64,000 nt of DNA from Acinetobacter johnsonii CIP 64.6 (GCF_000368045.1 NZ_KB849230.1:199794-263793), one strand, 5' to 3'; counted from the first letter of the stretch, positions 26,890 through 36,267 are shown. Notes: generated from the letters alone by a model not told the origin. Numbers and translations are program-made.

Positions 26890-26944
26890 GCAATATATTG
26901 CACATAAAAACAAAGCATGACAAGCTATGTGCAATATATTGCAC
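26890..26944. promoter_or_regulatory. Paired palindromic operator between regulator and transporter
   Basis: GTGCAATATATTGCAC (26929-26944) is a perfect 16-bp palindrome. Its 12-bp core GCAATATATTGC recurs at 26890-26901. The centres are 41 bp apart, about four helical turns. On the minus strand, TTGTCA (about 26917-26922) could be a -35 with a -10 inside the upstream-lying site (26891-26899), so binding would block the regulator promoter. Confidence 0.75.
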
Positions 26945-26956
26945 ACCAATTCTTTT

Positions 26957-27856
26957 ATGTTGAATACTCAGCTCGGCTCTAAAGCACCTGTCATTGCACT
27001 GATTCTAATTACCTTTATTTGGGGCGGTACCTTCTTGGCCGTGAAATATGCCTTAAATTTCAGCTCCCCTATGTTCTTTGTGGGTTGTCGTTTCGCCTGC
27101 GCCGCGACAATTATTGGCTTATTTTCCTATCAGCATTTAAAGCACATTACCCGACAGGACTTGTGGGCAGGTGCACTCATTGGCTGTATGGTCACTATTG
27201 GCTATGGCACACAAACGGTCGGACTACAAACAGTCAGTAGCAGTGAATCTGCCTTTTTAACCGCACTGTATGTGCCTTTGGTGCCTGTATTGTTGTGGCT
27301 GATCTTTCGTAAAGTGCCCCATTTTATGATTTGGATCGGTGCGCTCTGTGCGTTTATTGGCTTAGTCTTACTCACAGGCAATAGTCTGAATTCAATTTCA
27401 CTGAATTTTGGCCAGACCTTAACCCTACTCGGTGCAATCGCTATAGCGATTGAAATTATCCTGATTGGTTATTTTGCTTCAACAGTCGATATTGGTCGAG
27501 TGACGGTGATTCAACTGGCAGTTGCCTCTGTGCTCGCCTTTGCAGCCATGCCATTGGCAGGTGAACACCGCATTCCAGACTTTTCATGGCCTTTACTGAG
27601 TATCGCACTCGGCTTGGGTCTTGCCAGTGCCGTGATTCAATATGTAATGAATTGGGCACAGCGCTCAGTCAATCCATCTCAAGCGGCAATTATTTATGCA
27701 GGAGAGCCTGTATGGGCAGCACTATTTGGACGCCTTGCAGGAGAACGCTTAGCACCACTGGCTTTGTTGGGTGGGCTTTTGGTGGTGTTTGGCATTATGA
27801 TCAGTGAATGGAAACCGAAACTGTTGAAATCGAAAAAGAACGTCGAACAGCTTTAG
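26957..27856 (+). CDS. EamA/DMT family transporter
   Basis: 299 residues from ATG 26957, ten hydrophobic segments in two EamA repeats. LIWGGTFLAVKYAL-type motif in the first repeat and IYAGEPVWAALFGR near the end of the second. It is an inner-membrane exporter of unknown small metabolite. The start is uncertain; an upstream ATG at 26927 lies inside the operator. Regulated probably by the divergent XRE-cupin protein. Confidence 0.88.
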   Translation: MLNTQLGSKAPVIALILITFIWGGTFLAVKYALNFSSPMFFVGCRFACAATIIGLFSYQHLKHITRQDLWAGALIGCMVTIGYGTQTVGLQTVSSSESAFLTALYVPLVPVLLWLIFRKVPHFMIWIGALCAFIGLVLLTGNSLNSISLNFGQTLTLLGAIAIAIEIILIGYFASTVDIGRVTVIQLAVASVLAFAAMPLAGEHRIPDFSWPLLSIALGLGLASAVIQYVMNWAQRSVNPSQAAIIYAGEPVWAALFGRLAGERLAPLALLGGLLVVFGIMISEWKPKLLKSKKNVEQL

Positions 27857-27928
27857 CCTATCTCCGAAACGCAAAAACGGCTGAATCGAGTGATCAATGG
27901 CCACGGATTCAGCAGTATCGTCAGGCGG

Positions 27929-28030
27929 TTAGAATGACACCATCTTGCCCGGATTAATCATTGCTCCGATTCCATACATGCTTTTGGCTATTGGAATGAC
28001 CAACGGCGCCAGTGCACGACAAAAAGGAAT
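27929..28030 (-). pseudogene. C-terminal remnant of a FAD-linked oxidase
   Basis: The minus strand reads RALAPLVIPIAKSMYGIGA followed by MINPGKMV and a stop at 27929-27931. This resembles the conserved tail of FAD-binding oxidoreductases (normally DPKGIMNPGK). No other part of the gene is present; the next 33 bases lead into another gene. It is probably a deletion scar. Confidence 0.45.
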
Positions 28031-28062
28031 GTTTTGATGTTGAATACGGGTCAACCTGTTTT

Positions 28063-28455
28063 TTATTGATACATCGGTTGATTGTCGTTTAAACGAATAA
28101 TGCCTTTAATGGCACGATACACAATCCACACCCACGACAACCCAATCACAGACACGCAGAAGGTTGAAGCACCGAGTGCGACACCTGCGAAAGCGGTGGC
28201 ATTTTCACCCGTAAAGAATAAGAAAATAAATGGCACAAAGGCAATCACGTTCCAAATCAAATACCACCAAAAGGTGCGAATCTGCCAAGTAAAATGGCTC
28301 TCAAAAATGGAACCACGCACAGAGCCACGCTTCACATAATTAATCACTAAAGCAATAATGGCTAAAATGCCTGCGGAAAAAATCGCAACGATATACAAAA
28401 TATAAAGAATAAAAGTCAGACTACGATTCGGATCTTGATCGACTGAATAATTCAT
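28063..28455 (-). CDS. Membrane protein, DUF4870-like
   Basis: 130 residues from MNYSVDQ. Three to four hydrophobic segments with the loop YVKRGSVRGSIFESHFTWQIRTFWW, which resembles small DUF4870-like membrane proteins. Function unknown. It shares direction with the following two genes and lies about 30 bases from the CSD protein, so the three may be one unit. Confidence 0.7.
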   Translation of the reverse strand: MNYSVDQDPNRSLTFILYILYIVAIFSAGILAIIALVINYVKRGSVRGSIFESHFTWQIRTFWWYLIWNVIAFVPFIFLFFTGENATAFAGVALGASTFCVSVIGLSWVWIVYRAIKGIIRLNDNQPMYQ

Positions 28456-28483
28456 ATTGTCCCTCATAAAGTGGGCTTGAACT

Positions 28484-29113
28484 TTAAATAGGCAAACTAT
28501 TGAAAGGAGAAATAAGCCATAAAATTAAAAGAATATTGAATAGAATTGTACAAAAGTAAATCTTTCTAAAGGGTTGTTTTTGTGTTTTATGTCGTAGCTT
28601 TTGCTGCGCTAACCATGCTGCAGGCCAACCGCCCAAAAATGAAAGGAGATGCAGTGTATTTTCAGGTACACGGCGCTGTCCATTTTGTGCAGCTTCTTTG
28701 TCTTGTGCATAGAACCAATAACTGGCCGCATTCATCACACTAATCAACAGCAGCACCAATCCACTCAAACGCCCCAGGAGTACCAATAACGCCAAAAACA
28801 CGATGTATGCCACCGACGTAATTTGCATTGGACTCCAGCGTTGACCCTGTTCGGTCTTTTTCGGGGAGACTTTTTGGGTACGGCTCTTTTGGGTTTGTGA
28901 TGCTTTTAAATAACTAACTTGCTGTGCACGATAACGCCCTTGCGCATCCACAAGCACGTTGTATTCCAACGCACAGCCTAAAATAGGACGAGGACCTTGC
29001 CGAGCAAAATCCTTGATATGTAAAAACACGCGATCTTTGCTGTCATCGTTGGGCTGAATAAAGCCATAGCCTTTTTCATCGAACCATTCAACGAGTCGTC
29101 CTTGGTCACGCAT
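28484..29113 (-). CDS. Cold-shock domain fused to DUF1294 membrane domain
   Basis: 209 residues. The N-terminal cold-shock domain has RNP motifs KGYGFIQP and VFLHIKDF (about 14-35). A basic linker and two or more membrane segments follow, ending in the DUF1294 block (YWFYAQDKEAAQNGQRRVPE, then LLSFLGGWPAAWLAQQKLRHKT). This fusion is known in several proteobacteria. It may bind RNA at the membrane; role unproven. Confidence 0.88.
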   Translation of the reverse strand: MRDQGRLVEWFDEKGYGFIQPNDDSKDRVFLHIKDFARQGPRPILGCALEYNVLVDAQGRYRAQQVSYLKASQTQKSRTQKVSPKKTEQGQRWSPMQITSVAYIVFLALLVLLGRLSGLVLLLISVMNAASYWFYAQDKEAAQNGQRRVPENTLHLLSFLGGWPAAWLAQQKLRHKTQKQPFRKIYFCTILFNILLILWLISPFNSLPI

Positions 29114-29126
29114 TTTTCTTTCCTAT

Positions 29127-30077
29127 TTAAACAGTTACAAACTTTAAGCGGTCAATCACCATATTACGCATTTCGGCAGGATTTTTCTGCAAAATGTCAT
29201 CCCCCGTACGGCCTTGTTCAGCATTTTTTTGTGCCACTTGTAAACGCATCATCCAAAAACGCGCAGCAGCCATCGCCAGATACAACTCTAGGCAAGATTT
29301 TTCATCAGTCGTCAAAGGACGAATGCTTTCATAGGCGTTTAAAAATGTGATGGCCTTGTCTTCATTTAAATGCACACTTGGATATTCGGTACAGAAGTCA
29401 TTCAGGGTAATCGCAATATCAAACAAGAACTCATCTTTATTCAGTTCATAAAAGTCTAAAATGCCTTTGAGCTGATTGCCCTCAAACAAAGTGTTGTCAC
29501 GGAATAAATCCGAGTGGATAAAGCCCTTAGGACGATTCGGATAAACCGCCGATAATGCATCATATAAACCCAACAACTTACTGAGCAGTGCCTGATCCGC
29601 CTCACTTAAAGTTGGTTTCATCTGTAACGCTACAGCGAGCCAGTAGTCATGGTCACGGTATTCTGCACGCTCCAGTGGAAAGTCTTGCAGTGCCACGTGC
29701 ATTTGTGCTTGTGCAACCGCAATCGCCTCGGCTTGTTCAAGGGTCGCAGGCATGGGGTGTTTGCCCATCATCCGTGGGGCAATTTGGGCAGGTTTATCTT
29801 TTAAACTATGAATGGCTTTGCCTGAGTGACTTAAAGGTACAGGAACCGCTAAACCAGCCTGACCTAAATGCTCAAGTACAGGAACCAACTCGCCTGCGCC
29901 CTGCTCATCCATTTCTTCAAATACAGTCAATACATACTGCACAGCATTTTCACACACAATAAAATAGTTCGTATTTTGAATACCGCCTTGAATTGGGATC
30001 AGATCGATTACCTCAAGTCCATAAGGTGCTGCAAACGCCTGAACTTCCTGTAAAGTCAAAGTGGTATAAACCGACAT
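29127..30077 (-). CDS. thrB: Homoserine kinase (ThrB, kinase-like fold)
   Basis: 316 residues. This is the choline-kinase-fold ThrB of pseudomonads and acinetobacters, not the GHMP type of enterics. It phosphorylates homoserine in threonine synthesis. Motifs: LIPIQGGIQNTNYFI near the N-terminus, catalytic HSDLFRDNTLFEG, and metal-binding LDFYELNKDEFLFD. It is divergent from hisF. Confidence 0.93.
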   Translation of the reverse strand: MSVYTTLTLQEVQAFAAPYGLEVIDLIPIQGGIQNTNYFIVCENAVQYVLTVFEEMDEQGAGELVPVLEHLGQAGLAVPVPLSHSGKAIHSLKDKPAQIAPRMMGKHPMPATLEQAEAIAVAQAQMHVALQDFPLERAEYRDHDYWLAVALQMKPTLSEADQALLSKLLGLYDALSAVYPNRPKGFIHSDLFRDNTLFEGNQLKGILDFYELNKDEFLFDIAITLNDFCTEYPSVHLNEDKAITFLNAYESIRPLTTDEKSCLELYLAMAAARFWMMRLQVAQKNAEQGRTGDDILQKNPAEMRNMVIDRLKFVTV

Positions 30078-30190
30078 ATAAAACCTGCAAAAAAACTTAC
30101 ATAAGTTTGATAGAATACCCGCTCCGACTATTAAGGTGTAGCATCTAAGTCGCGAAGTTTCATAATCGGCTGTTATTTTTGGAAAAAATT

Positions 30191-30949
30191 ATGCTAGCTA
30201 AACGTATTATTCCTTGCCTCGACGTAGACAACGGTCGTGTAGTGAAAGGTGTTCAATTCCTTGATATTCGTGATGCAGGTGACCCAGTAGAAGTAGCACG
30301 TCGATATAACGAACAAGGTGCTGATGAAATTACCTTCTTAGACATTACCGCAACTTCGAATGGTCGCGACACGACTTATCGTACGGTTGAACGTATGGCT
30401 GAAACGGTTTTTGTTCCCTTAACGGTCGGTGGTGGCGTTCGCAAAGTTGAAGACATTCGCCTCTTACTCAATGCTGGCGCGGACAAAGTGAGCATTAACT
30501 CAGCAGCGGTGTTTAACCCAGAATTTGTACAAGAAGCATCGCAACGCTTTGGCGCACAGTGTATTGTGGTTGCCATTGACGCAAAAAAAACGGGCGAGAA
30601 TAAATGGGAAATTTTTACCCATGGCGGCCGTAAACCAACGGGTATTGATGCGATTGAATGGTCCGTGAAAATGGCCGACTTTGGTGCAGGCGAACTGCTG
30701 ATTACTTCGATGGATGCCGATGGTACTAAAGCAGGTTATGACCTCGAGCTGATGCGTCAAATCAATGACCGCGTGACTATTCCAACCATTGCTTCGGGCG
30801 GTGTCGGAAACTTACAACACTTGGCCGATGGTATTTTAAAAGGTGGTGCAGATGCTGTACTGGCTGCTTCGATTTTCCACTTTGGACAACACACCATTCC
30901 TGAAGCGAAGAAATACCTTGCGGAACAAGGCATTGAAATGCGTCTATAA
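30191..30949 (+). CDS. hisF: Imidazole glycerol phosphate synthase, cyclase subunit
   Basis: 252 residues, TIM barrel. HisF uses ammonia from HisH to make IGP and AICAR. Catalytic aspartates lie in IPCLDVDNGRVVKG (D11) and ITSMDADGTKAGYD. Phosphate-binding motifs GGGVRK and ASGGVGN. ATG at 30191 gives the universal MLAKRIIPCLD start. Confidence 0.97.
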   Translation: MLAKRIIPCLDVDNGRVVKGVQFLDIRDAGDPVEVARRYNEQGADEITFLDITATSNGRDTTYRTVERMAETVFVPLTVGGGVRKVEDIRLLLNAGADKVSINSAAVFNPEFVQEASQRFGAQCIVVAIDAKKTGENKWEIFTHGGRKPTGIDAIEWSVKMADFGAGELLITSMDADGTKAGYDLELMRQINDRVTIPTIASGGVGNLQHLADGILKGGADAVLAASIFHFGQHTIPEAKKYLAEQGIEMRL

Positions 30950-30973
30950 ACAGACCATAACCGTAGAACCTAT

Positions 30974-31003
30974 GAAAAGAGTGCTTTCGAGTACTCTTTT
31001 TAT
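30974..31003 (+). terminator. Terminator after hisF
   Basis: AAAAGAGTGCT/AGTACTCTTTT stem with a short loop and T-run. Confidence 0.85.
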
Positions 31004-31023
31004 CATTTTAAAGATGAGAAAAA

Positions 31024-31485
31024 ATGTATCACTTAGAACTAATCTTATTTATTTGTGGTCTATTGATCTGTTTTGTTTTCATCCTTTTGATGAAGAAATA
31101 TGCTGACCGCCCTTTCGGTATGCTGGCTGTACTGTTACTCCTTGGTTTATGCCTGTTTAGCTATATCAGCTTCTGCAAATACCAGTTTAAACAGTATTAT
31201 GAAAAAGCGCTGATTGCACCTGATCAAATTCGGGCTTGTGGTATTTTTACGCAATGGTCAGAGGTCACCCATTACCGACGGCACAACATCAGTACTGAAA
31301 AAGTGTTTTACTTTCAGAGTGATCGACAAGGTTTTTTATTTAGCAATAGTCCGCGTGCCAGACAAAGCTTCCCTGATCTCAAAACCTTAAACATCAACGA
31401 GCATGTTTGCTTTCAGTTTTCCCCTGACTATACCGATGAAATGGATCGCTATATTTTAACCGGCTTTAAAAAGCAGGCGAATTAA
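31024..31485 (+). CDS. Membrane protein, unknown
   Basis: 153 residues. Two membrane segments near the N-terminus (about 5-24 and 33-52), then a soluble domain rich in aromatic residues. No motif recognised. It begins 20 bases after the hisF terminator. The ribosome site is AGATGAGAA-like and weak. Confidence 0.6.
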   Translation: MYHLELILFICGLLICFVFILLMKKYADRPFGMLAVLLLLGLCLFSYISFCKYQFKQYYEKALIAPDQIRACGIFTQWSEVTHYRRHNISTEKVFYFQSDRQGFLFSNSPRARQSFPDLKTLNINEHVCFQFSPDYTDEMDRYILTGFKKQAN

Positions 31486-31828
31486 ATGGCTCAATTACGC
31501 TGTACTTCTGCACAGCTGAGCTAATGCCAAGTCGGACAGTACTATCGCCTCTATTATGCAGCAGATGTTAAAGCTTAGAATGTTCGCTGGCTCTTGACCA
31601 CAATTACGCTCTCAATTTTTGAGATAAAAAAAGGGAGTCTTGCGACTCCCTATAAACCTAGAATAACTACAACATTGTCTTGTTAAACTGGAAAATGAAA
31701 AATGACGTACTAGTGCTCATGAGATGATTTCACCTCATCAACAGCTTTACTATAGAATGTTCAAATGACGAAATATTGACAATACATACCAATATTATTG
31801 ACATATCACGACAAAAATACCTATTCAG
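31486..31828. other. Intergenic region with a minus-strand terminator and a possible gene scar
   Basis: Just after the previous stop a short frame (MAQLRCTSAQLS then two stops) looks like a decayed fragment, too short to identify. A hairpin GGGAGTC/GACTCCC at 31633-31650, with an A-run before it, acts as a terminator for the minus-strand hydroxylase gene. Nothing else is seen. Confidence 0.4.
31625..31650 (-). terminator. Terminator of the fatty acid hydroxylase-like gene
   Basis: GGGAGTC/GACTCCC stem with TTGC loop; the minus-strand transcript continues into an eight-U run. Confidence 0.75.
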
Positions 31829-32473
31829 TTATCCTGCAACCGTTTCCGTCGTCTGCGCTGAGTTCAGTGGAATCGCTTCAGGTGCCTTAACCCATTTTGC
31901 AGGGAAGACCTGATTGACCCACTGGGTGAGCTTATCCGACACCACTTGAGGTAAAGCAATACCCAACGGATTTTGCTCTTGCAAATCCAACGAGGAAATG
32001 ACCCGCGTTCCTAAAATATAATCAAACCACGGCTTGGTCACACACCAGTTGGCATCCTGATTAGAGTTCATATGATGATCATAATGCCAAGGAATCTTAC
32101 GCATTGCCCAGTCTGGCTCTAAGTGCGCACGGCGGTGGATGTAGTAATAATTTCCTGCACTGTACAACACAGACAACGTCATGCCTTTGGAGACAGGATA
32201 AAATAATGTACCAAACACACCCGCCACGACAGCGAGTGACACGATTTCATTTTTGGTACGCCAATTGCTCCAACCTTCAACATAACCATGATCATGATCA
32301 TGAAATGTAGTTTTCCGCACTTCTCGGTGATGCTCCCAATGCGATTTCATGCTGTCAGGCACGGGGCTATAGCGTGGCTTTCCAGCACGGTGTGTTCCAT
32401 GCAAGATATATTTATGTGCAACCCACTCAAACGCATTGGCAACCACCAGTCCTGCGACAAAACCCTTCCACAT
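31829..32473 (-). CDS. Sterol desaturase/fatty acid hydroxylase superfamily protein
   Basis: 214 residues, integral membrane di-iron protein. Histidine clusters: HKYILHGTH near the N-terminus, SHWEHHREVRKTTFHDHDH, RRAH, and WHYDHHMNSNQDANW. Three hydrophobic segments. It probably hydroxylates a lipid or carotenoid; substrate unknown. A strong ribosome site (TAGGAGGAA) precedes ATG. The divergent AraC regulator 110 bases away may control it. Confidence 0.85.
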   Translation of the reverse strand: MWKGFVAGLVVANAFEWVAHKYILHGTHRAGKPRYSPVPDSMKSHWEHHREVRKTTFHDHDHGYVEGWSNWRTKNEIVSLAVVAGVFGTLFYPVSKGMTLSVLYSAGNYYYIHRRAHLEPDWAMRKIPWHYDHHMNSNQDANWCVTKPWFDYILGTRVISSLDLQEQNPLGIALPQVVSDKLTQWVNQVFPAKWVKAPEAIPLNSAQTTETVAG

Positions 32474-32583
32474 GGCAAATTCCTCCTATATTCAGATTGA
32501 ATATAATGTGGAAACTATGCTAAATATTGACCCTAGTATTCAAATTCATTGACAAATCACGACAAGAACAATAGAGCCAATAA

Positions 32584-33585
32584 ATGCAACATTTCAAAGA
32601 CTACACAGGTTCTGTCTACGGTGGACTGGGGCATTTACTCTATGCCTATTGCCAAGCCGTGGGTTACCCAATTTCTGAACAGCTTGAAAAAGCACAGAAC
32701 TTAGAACGTTTTGATTATGCCCTGTGGTTAGAGTTACTGAATGATCTTGACAGCCATCTGCACATCCCTGTGCTCGGACTCGAGATTGCAAAGTATGTAC
32801 AGCCCAAACATTTAGGCATTTTGGGCTATATTGCACTGTCCTGCGAAAATTTAGGCGAAGCGCTCACCCGTTATCATGACTTTCACCGTCTCATTTATGA
32901 TGGCAGTTCACTGTATGTGGCAGTTGAAGGTGAAAATCTATGCTTTGGTTGGGTGGAGATGCCAATTGAACTGACCACACAACTCAGCAATGAAGTGGCC
33001 ATGGCGCTGATCATTCAGTTTATGAAACACTTTGTCGCCCATGATGACATCCAGCTCAGCGAGGTTCATTTTACTCATCCTGCACCGAAAAATACGGCAC
33101 TGTATGAGCAGTACTTTAATTGTAAAGTCCGCTTCTCTCAAAGCCGACCGATGATGATGATTCCTCTCAGCGAATTATCCATACCCTTTCAGCAAGGTGA
33201 TCAAACCCTGCAAAAATTGCTCTTACAGCAAGCTGAAGCCTTACTGGAAAAACTTCCCAACTCTACTCACATCGATCAGCGCTTACAGCATGCGATTTTA
33301 ACGGGACTACAAAAAAACCAATATCAAATTGAACATATTGCTCGGCAACTAAATTTTTCAGTCCGACAGCTGCAACGTTACTTACAACAACAAGGCACGA
33401 CCTACCAACAGCGGATGCAAGAAGTTCGACGTATTTTGGCGGAGCAATACTTAAAAGATCCACACCTCAGCTTACAGGAAATTGCACTGTTGCTGAGTTA
33501 CTCTGAACAAAGTGCTTTTCAACGTGCCTTTAAACACTGGACCCAAGTCACACCTCAGCAGTGGCGTATCCAGCATTTTCACTAA
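32584..33585 (+). CDS. AraC family transcriptional regulator
   Basis: 333 residues. N-terminal arabinose_bd-type sensor domain (about 20-200), C-terminal AraC helix-turn-helix pair: IEHIARQLNFSVRQLQRYLQ and LQEIALLLSYSEQSAFQRAF. This OruR/ArgR-like layout often senses fatty-acid or amino-acid ligands. It is divergent from the lipid hydroxylase-like gene, its most likely target. Confidence 0.9.
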   Translation: MQHFKDYTGSVYGGLGHLLYAYCQAVGYPISEQLEKAQNLERFDYALWLELLNDLDSHLHIPVLGLEIAKYVQPKHLGILGYIALSCENLGEALTRYHDFHRLIYDGSSLYVAVEGENLCFGWVEMPIELTTQLSNEVAMALIIQFMKHFVAHDDIQLSEVHFTHPAPKNTALYEQYFNCKVRFSQSRPMMMIPLSELSIPFQQGDQTLQKLLLQQAEALLEKLPNSTHIDQRLQHAILTGLQKNQYQIEHIARQLNFSVRQLQRYLQQQGTTYQQRMQEVRRILAEQYLKDPHLSLQEIALLLSYSEQSAFQRAFKHWTQVTPQQWRIQHFH

Positions 33586-33716
33586 AATCTGACCTGTTTG
33601 ATCCACGTCATCAGGATGTCATGCTTTTTTTGTTAAATTGATTAAAAAAACGAGCTTTTCTCGTTAAATATAAAGTTCTACGCGAATAAAACATCAATAA
33701 CTACAAAAAGTGCATT

Positions 33717-33899
33717 ATGAATAAATATCTTGCTGAATTCATCGGAACGTTTTGGTTGGTCTTCGGAGGCTGTGGCAGTGCCATTTTTGCAGCAGCTTTT
33801 CCCGAGTTGCGCATCGGCTTTCTTGGCGTTGCACTTGCCTTTGATTTAACCGTTTTAACGGGTGCCTTTGCACTTAGACATATCTCTGGCGAGGATTAA
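33717..33899 (+). pseudogene. Truncated aquaporin Z (N-terminal 60 residues)
   Basis: The sequence MNKYLAEFIGTFWLVFGGCG through the second helix matches AqpZ closely. It ends two residues after HISG, just before the first NPA motif, where a full protein has about 170 more residues. The following DNA is a terminator-like hairpin and does not resume aquaporin. It cannot form a channel. Confidence 0.8.
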
Positions 33900-33921
33900 T
33901 TTTTTCTCTATCCATTAATAA

Positions 33922-33947
33922 CAAAGCCCACAATCTGTGGGCTTTTC
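33922..33947. terminator. Terminator after aquaporin fragment
   Basis: AAAGCCCACA/TGTGGGCTTT stem with ATC loop, followed by TCTTATT. Confidence 0.75.
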
Positions 33948-33981
33948 TTATTGTTCCACATGGAACATAGATAGGCTTATG

Positions 33982-34227
33982 TTATAAAAATGGATTGTCA
34001 ATTTCACTCGAATGCGGATGTTCAATTTTCTCAGGAAGCTGAGCTTCACTTTCAAGCTGTTGCACAATGGCATTCAGATACGCCTGCAATGCTTTGGCCG
34101 CAGCTAGGCCAGCTTGGTCTTTGGTGAGTTGTAAATTGCCATAAATACTGACGCAGTCCGTGTCATTTTCAAGGGTCAAATCATGGATGGCATGGGACTC
34201 GTTACCTTGTACAAAAGGTTTAAACAT
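33982..34227 (-). CDS. Conserved small protein, unknown
   Basis: 81 residues, soluble and acidic. A segment NLQLTKDQAGLAAAKALQAY suggests an amphipathic helix. No known domain seen. It may be cotranscribed with nothing; the next gene upstream in the same direction ends 77 bases away from the ATG side. Confidence 0.55.
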   Translation of the reverse strand: MFKPFVQGNESHAIHDLTLENDTDCVSIYGNLQLTKDQAGLAAAKALQAYLNAIVQQLESEAQLPEKIEHPHSSEIDNPFL

Positions 34228-34303
34228 TTTATTTTTACTCTTCTTTATTTTTCAGGCATTAGGCACTGCAGTCAAATGTCTATACATCCAACTGCCTAGA
34301 ACT

Positions 34304-35392
34304 TTAACGTAACAGCTGCAAAATATATTGCAATAAGGCATCGACCAATTGTTTCACAATCGCATCTTGATCCGCCGCATCAATACCCGTACCCTTTGTG
34401 ACTGTGCTACCACTACTCGACTGAGTAGAGCCCGATTTAAAGTTTTTTTGTAAGGCTTTGAGCTGCTCGGATGAAACCTCTTCTGCACACTGACTTTCCG
34501 CATCCCAATGTGAGTATTGAATTGCACTATTGGCTTTTACCGCCGTTGCTGTCAACGGTAGTTTATAGGTATTACGTTTTTGCTCTTCTGTCAGTTGCGG
34601 AAATAAATTCACACCCAACTGCTCTTCCAAATAGCAGACACTGACAATTCTTACCTGCTGTGAATTATCATTCGGTGCGTAATAAGCGCCGATTGCACCC
34701 GTTTTTGGCATATAGACCGCTTTGTAAACCGCACTCGGAACAATCACTCCCTGACCAATGGTCTTGAGCTTTTTGCCCTGAAATACAGGCCCAGTTACCA
34801 CAAAAACATCCAGCTTTTGCTTGGTCACAAGCGCCCGTGTGGCTTCTTCCAATTCACGCCACACTTGCTGATTATTTTTAGGGGCCTGTGGCACCATGTT
34901 GGCCAAAGAAAAACTGTCGAATTGTGCGGCTTTATTGGGCATATCAGCATTCGGTGCCATATGTCCACGGTCATAGCCTGAACCACGGTAGTCCGACAAT
35001 GTCGCTCGATGTTCGGTTGCAACATTATTTTCTTCGTGAAAACTATCTTCACGTGGAATTTTTTGGCTCAGGCGCTGTGGCGTCAGAGCCTCTGCAACCC
35101 AGAGGGGAGTTTTCGAAACGCCCGAATACATCACATTAAAACCGTTAAAGCACAGTGCATAGCTGTGTTTACTTAAACTTTCTTTGAGTAAATAAGGCGG
35201 AATTTCCCGATAAAATTGTTCTAAACAGGCTGAATTTGAGCTTGGGCTTAAAGACACGTATTGCTGAATTTTTTCTTGACCAAAGGCAATCGCAAAACTT
35301 CCCGTTGCCACCAATCCTAAAATCACTTTCAGGCCATTTTGATTAAACATGTTAAACACTGACTTACCTGAACTACTTTTCTTCTTCGCCAT
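34304..35392 (-). CDS. DNA/RNA non-specific endonuclease, membrane-anchored
   Basis: 362 residues from MAKKKSSSGK. A single hydrophobic segment (about 22-38) is an uncleaved signal anchor or signal peptide. The nuclease domain carries YRGSGYDRGHMAPNADM with the catalytic histidine (DRGH) and the metal-binding asparagine NNQQVWRELE. A Ser/Thr-rich linker lies near the C-terminus. It likely degrades external or periplasmic nucleic acid. Confidence 0.85.
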   Translation of the reverse strand: MAKKKSSSGKSVFNMFNQNGLKVILGLVATGSFAIAFGQEKIQQYVSLSPSSNSACLEQFYREIPPYLLKESLSKHSYALCFNGFNVMYSGVSKTPLWVAEALTPQRLSQKIPREDSFHEENNVATEHRATLSDYRGSGYDRGHMAPNADMPNKAAQFDSFSLANMVPQAPKNNQQVWRELEEATRALVTKQKLDVFVVTGPVFQGKKLKTIGQGVIVPSAVYKAVYMPKTGAIGAYYAPNDNSQQVRIVSVCYLEEQLGVNLFPQLTEEQKRNTYKLPLTATAVKANSAIQYSHWDAESQCAEEVSSEQLKALQKNFKSGSTQSSSGSTVTKGTGIDAADQDAIVKQLVDALLQYILQLLR

Positions 35393-35648
35393 CACAACTA
35401 CAATAAACATCGGTTTTTCACGAGCTTAACAATCAGCGTATACGAAGTATATCGCTCGAGTTCTATTCGCATAACAATTAAACAAAACGCCATATTTAGA
35501 TGATTTTCATGTAACAAAATGTCTTTTTTGTAGAGTTTTCCTACGGCAACGTGATGCGATTGCGTATCTTTGATTGCTGTCGCTTCAAAAAATATGCCAA
35601 GGTAAAAATGAATCGAACGAAATAATACATGCAATTTACGGAGTTCTT

Positions 35649-36245
35649 ATGCATTCTAAGATTTTAGCTTCTCTTGGTTTAATCGGCACAGTGATAAGTG
35701 CTTCAGCCTTTGCCGAGCCACCTATCCAACCGGGTGACACCTTAGAAAGTCTCTCTCAAGCCAAAGTCACGACTACAGTTAATGGTCAACTGGGTTCTAT
35801 TCAAGAACTCGTAAGCTCAGGGCAAATTAAATTGCTTGATCCAAATGCAGCACCTATCAGCCCAGCGGGCCAAGGTGTACCCAATGACCAAGTCGTGATG
35901 CCAACATCACCACAGAGTGAAGCCGCCGCACCTGATACCACAGTGCCACAAGACGTCGCTGCGACTCCAACGGAGCAACATCCACTAGCACCGAATGCAG
36001 AACTCTCAGCACAACAAGCTGAAGCGGCGTTAAATGATGCTGTCGCACCCACGGCAAATGCAGACATGAATGCTGCCCCAGCTGCTGCACCGCAATTAGA
36101 TTCATCAGCAGAGGCACCTGTCAATGCGGTTGAGCCTGATTCACTACCATCATCAGATGCCCCAGCACAGGCACTTCCTGACGCTTCAGCAGAACAGCCT
36201 GTCCAAGCGATGCCTGAAGCACCTGTAAATGACCCAATGAACTAA
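35649..36245 (+). CDS. Exported Ala/Pro-rich protein
   Basis: 198 residues. Signal peptide MHSKILASLGLIGTVISASAFA with cleavage about residue 22. The mature part begins EPPIQPGDTLESLSQAKVTTTVNGQ and then becomes low-complexity, rich in A, P, E, D and Q from residue 75 on. Function unknown. ATG at 35649 is chosen since it starts the signal peptide. Confidence 0.75.
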   Translation: MHSKILASLGLIGTVISASAFAEPPIQPGDTLESLSQAKVTTTVNGQLGSIQELVSSGQIKLLDPNAAPISPAGQGVPNDQVVMPTSPQSEAAAPDTTVPQDVAATPTEQHPLAPNAELSAQQAEAALNDAVAPTANADMNAAPAAAPQLDSSAEAPVNAVEPDSLPSSDAPAQALPDASAEQPVQAMPEAPVNDPMN

Positions 36246-36267
36246 GACTTCAGCTGATTTATCCTCC

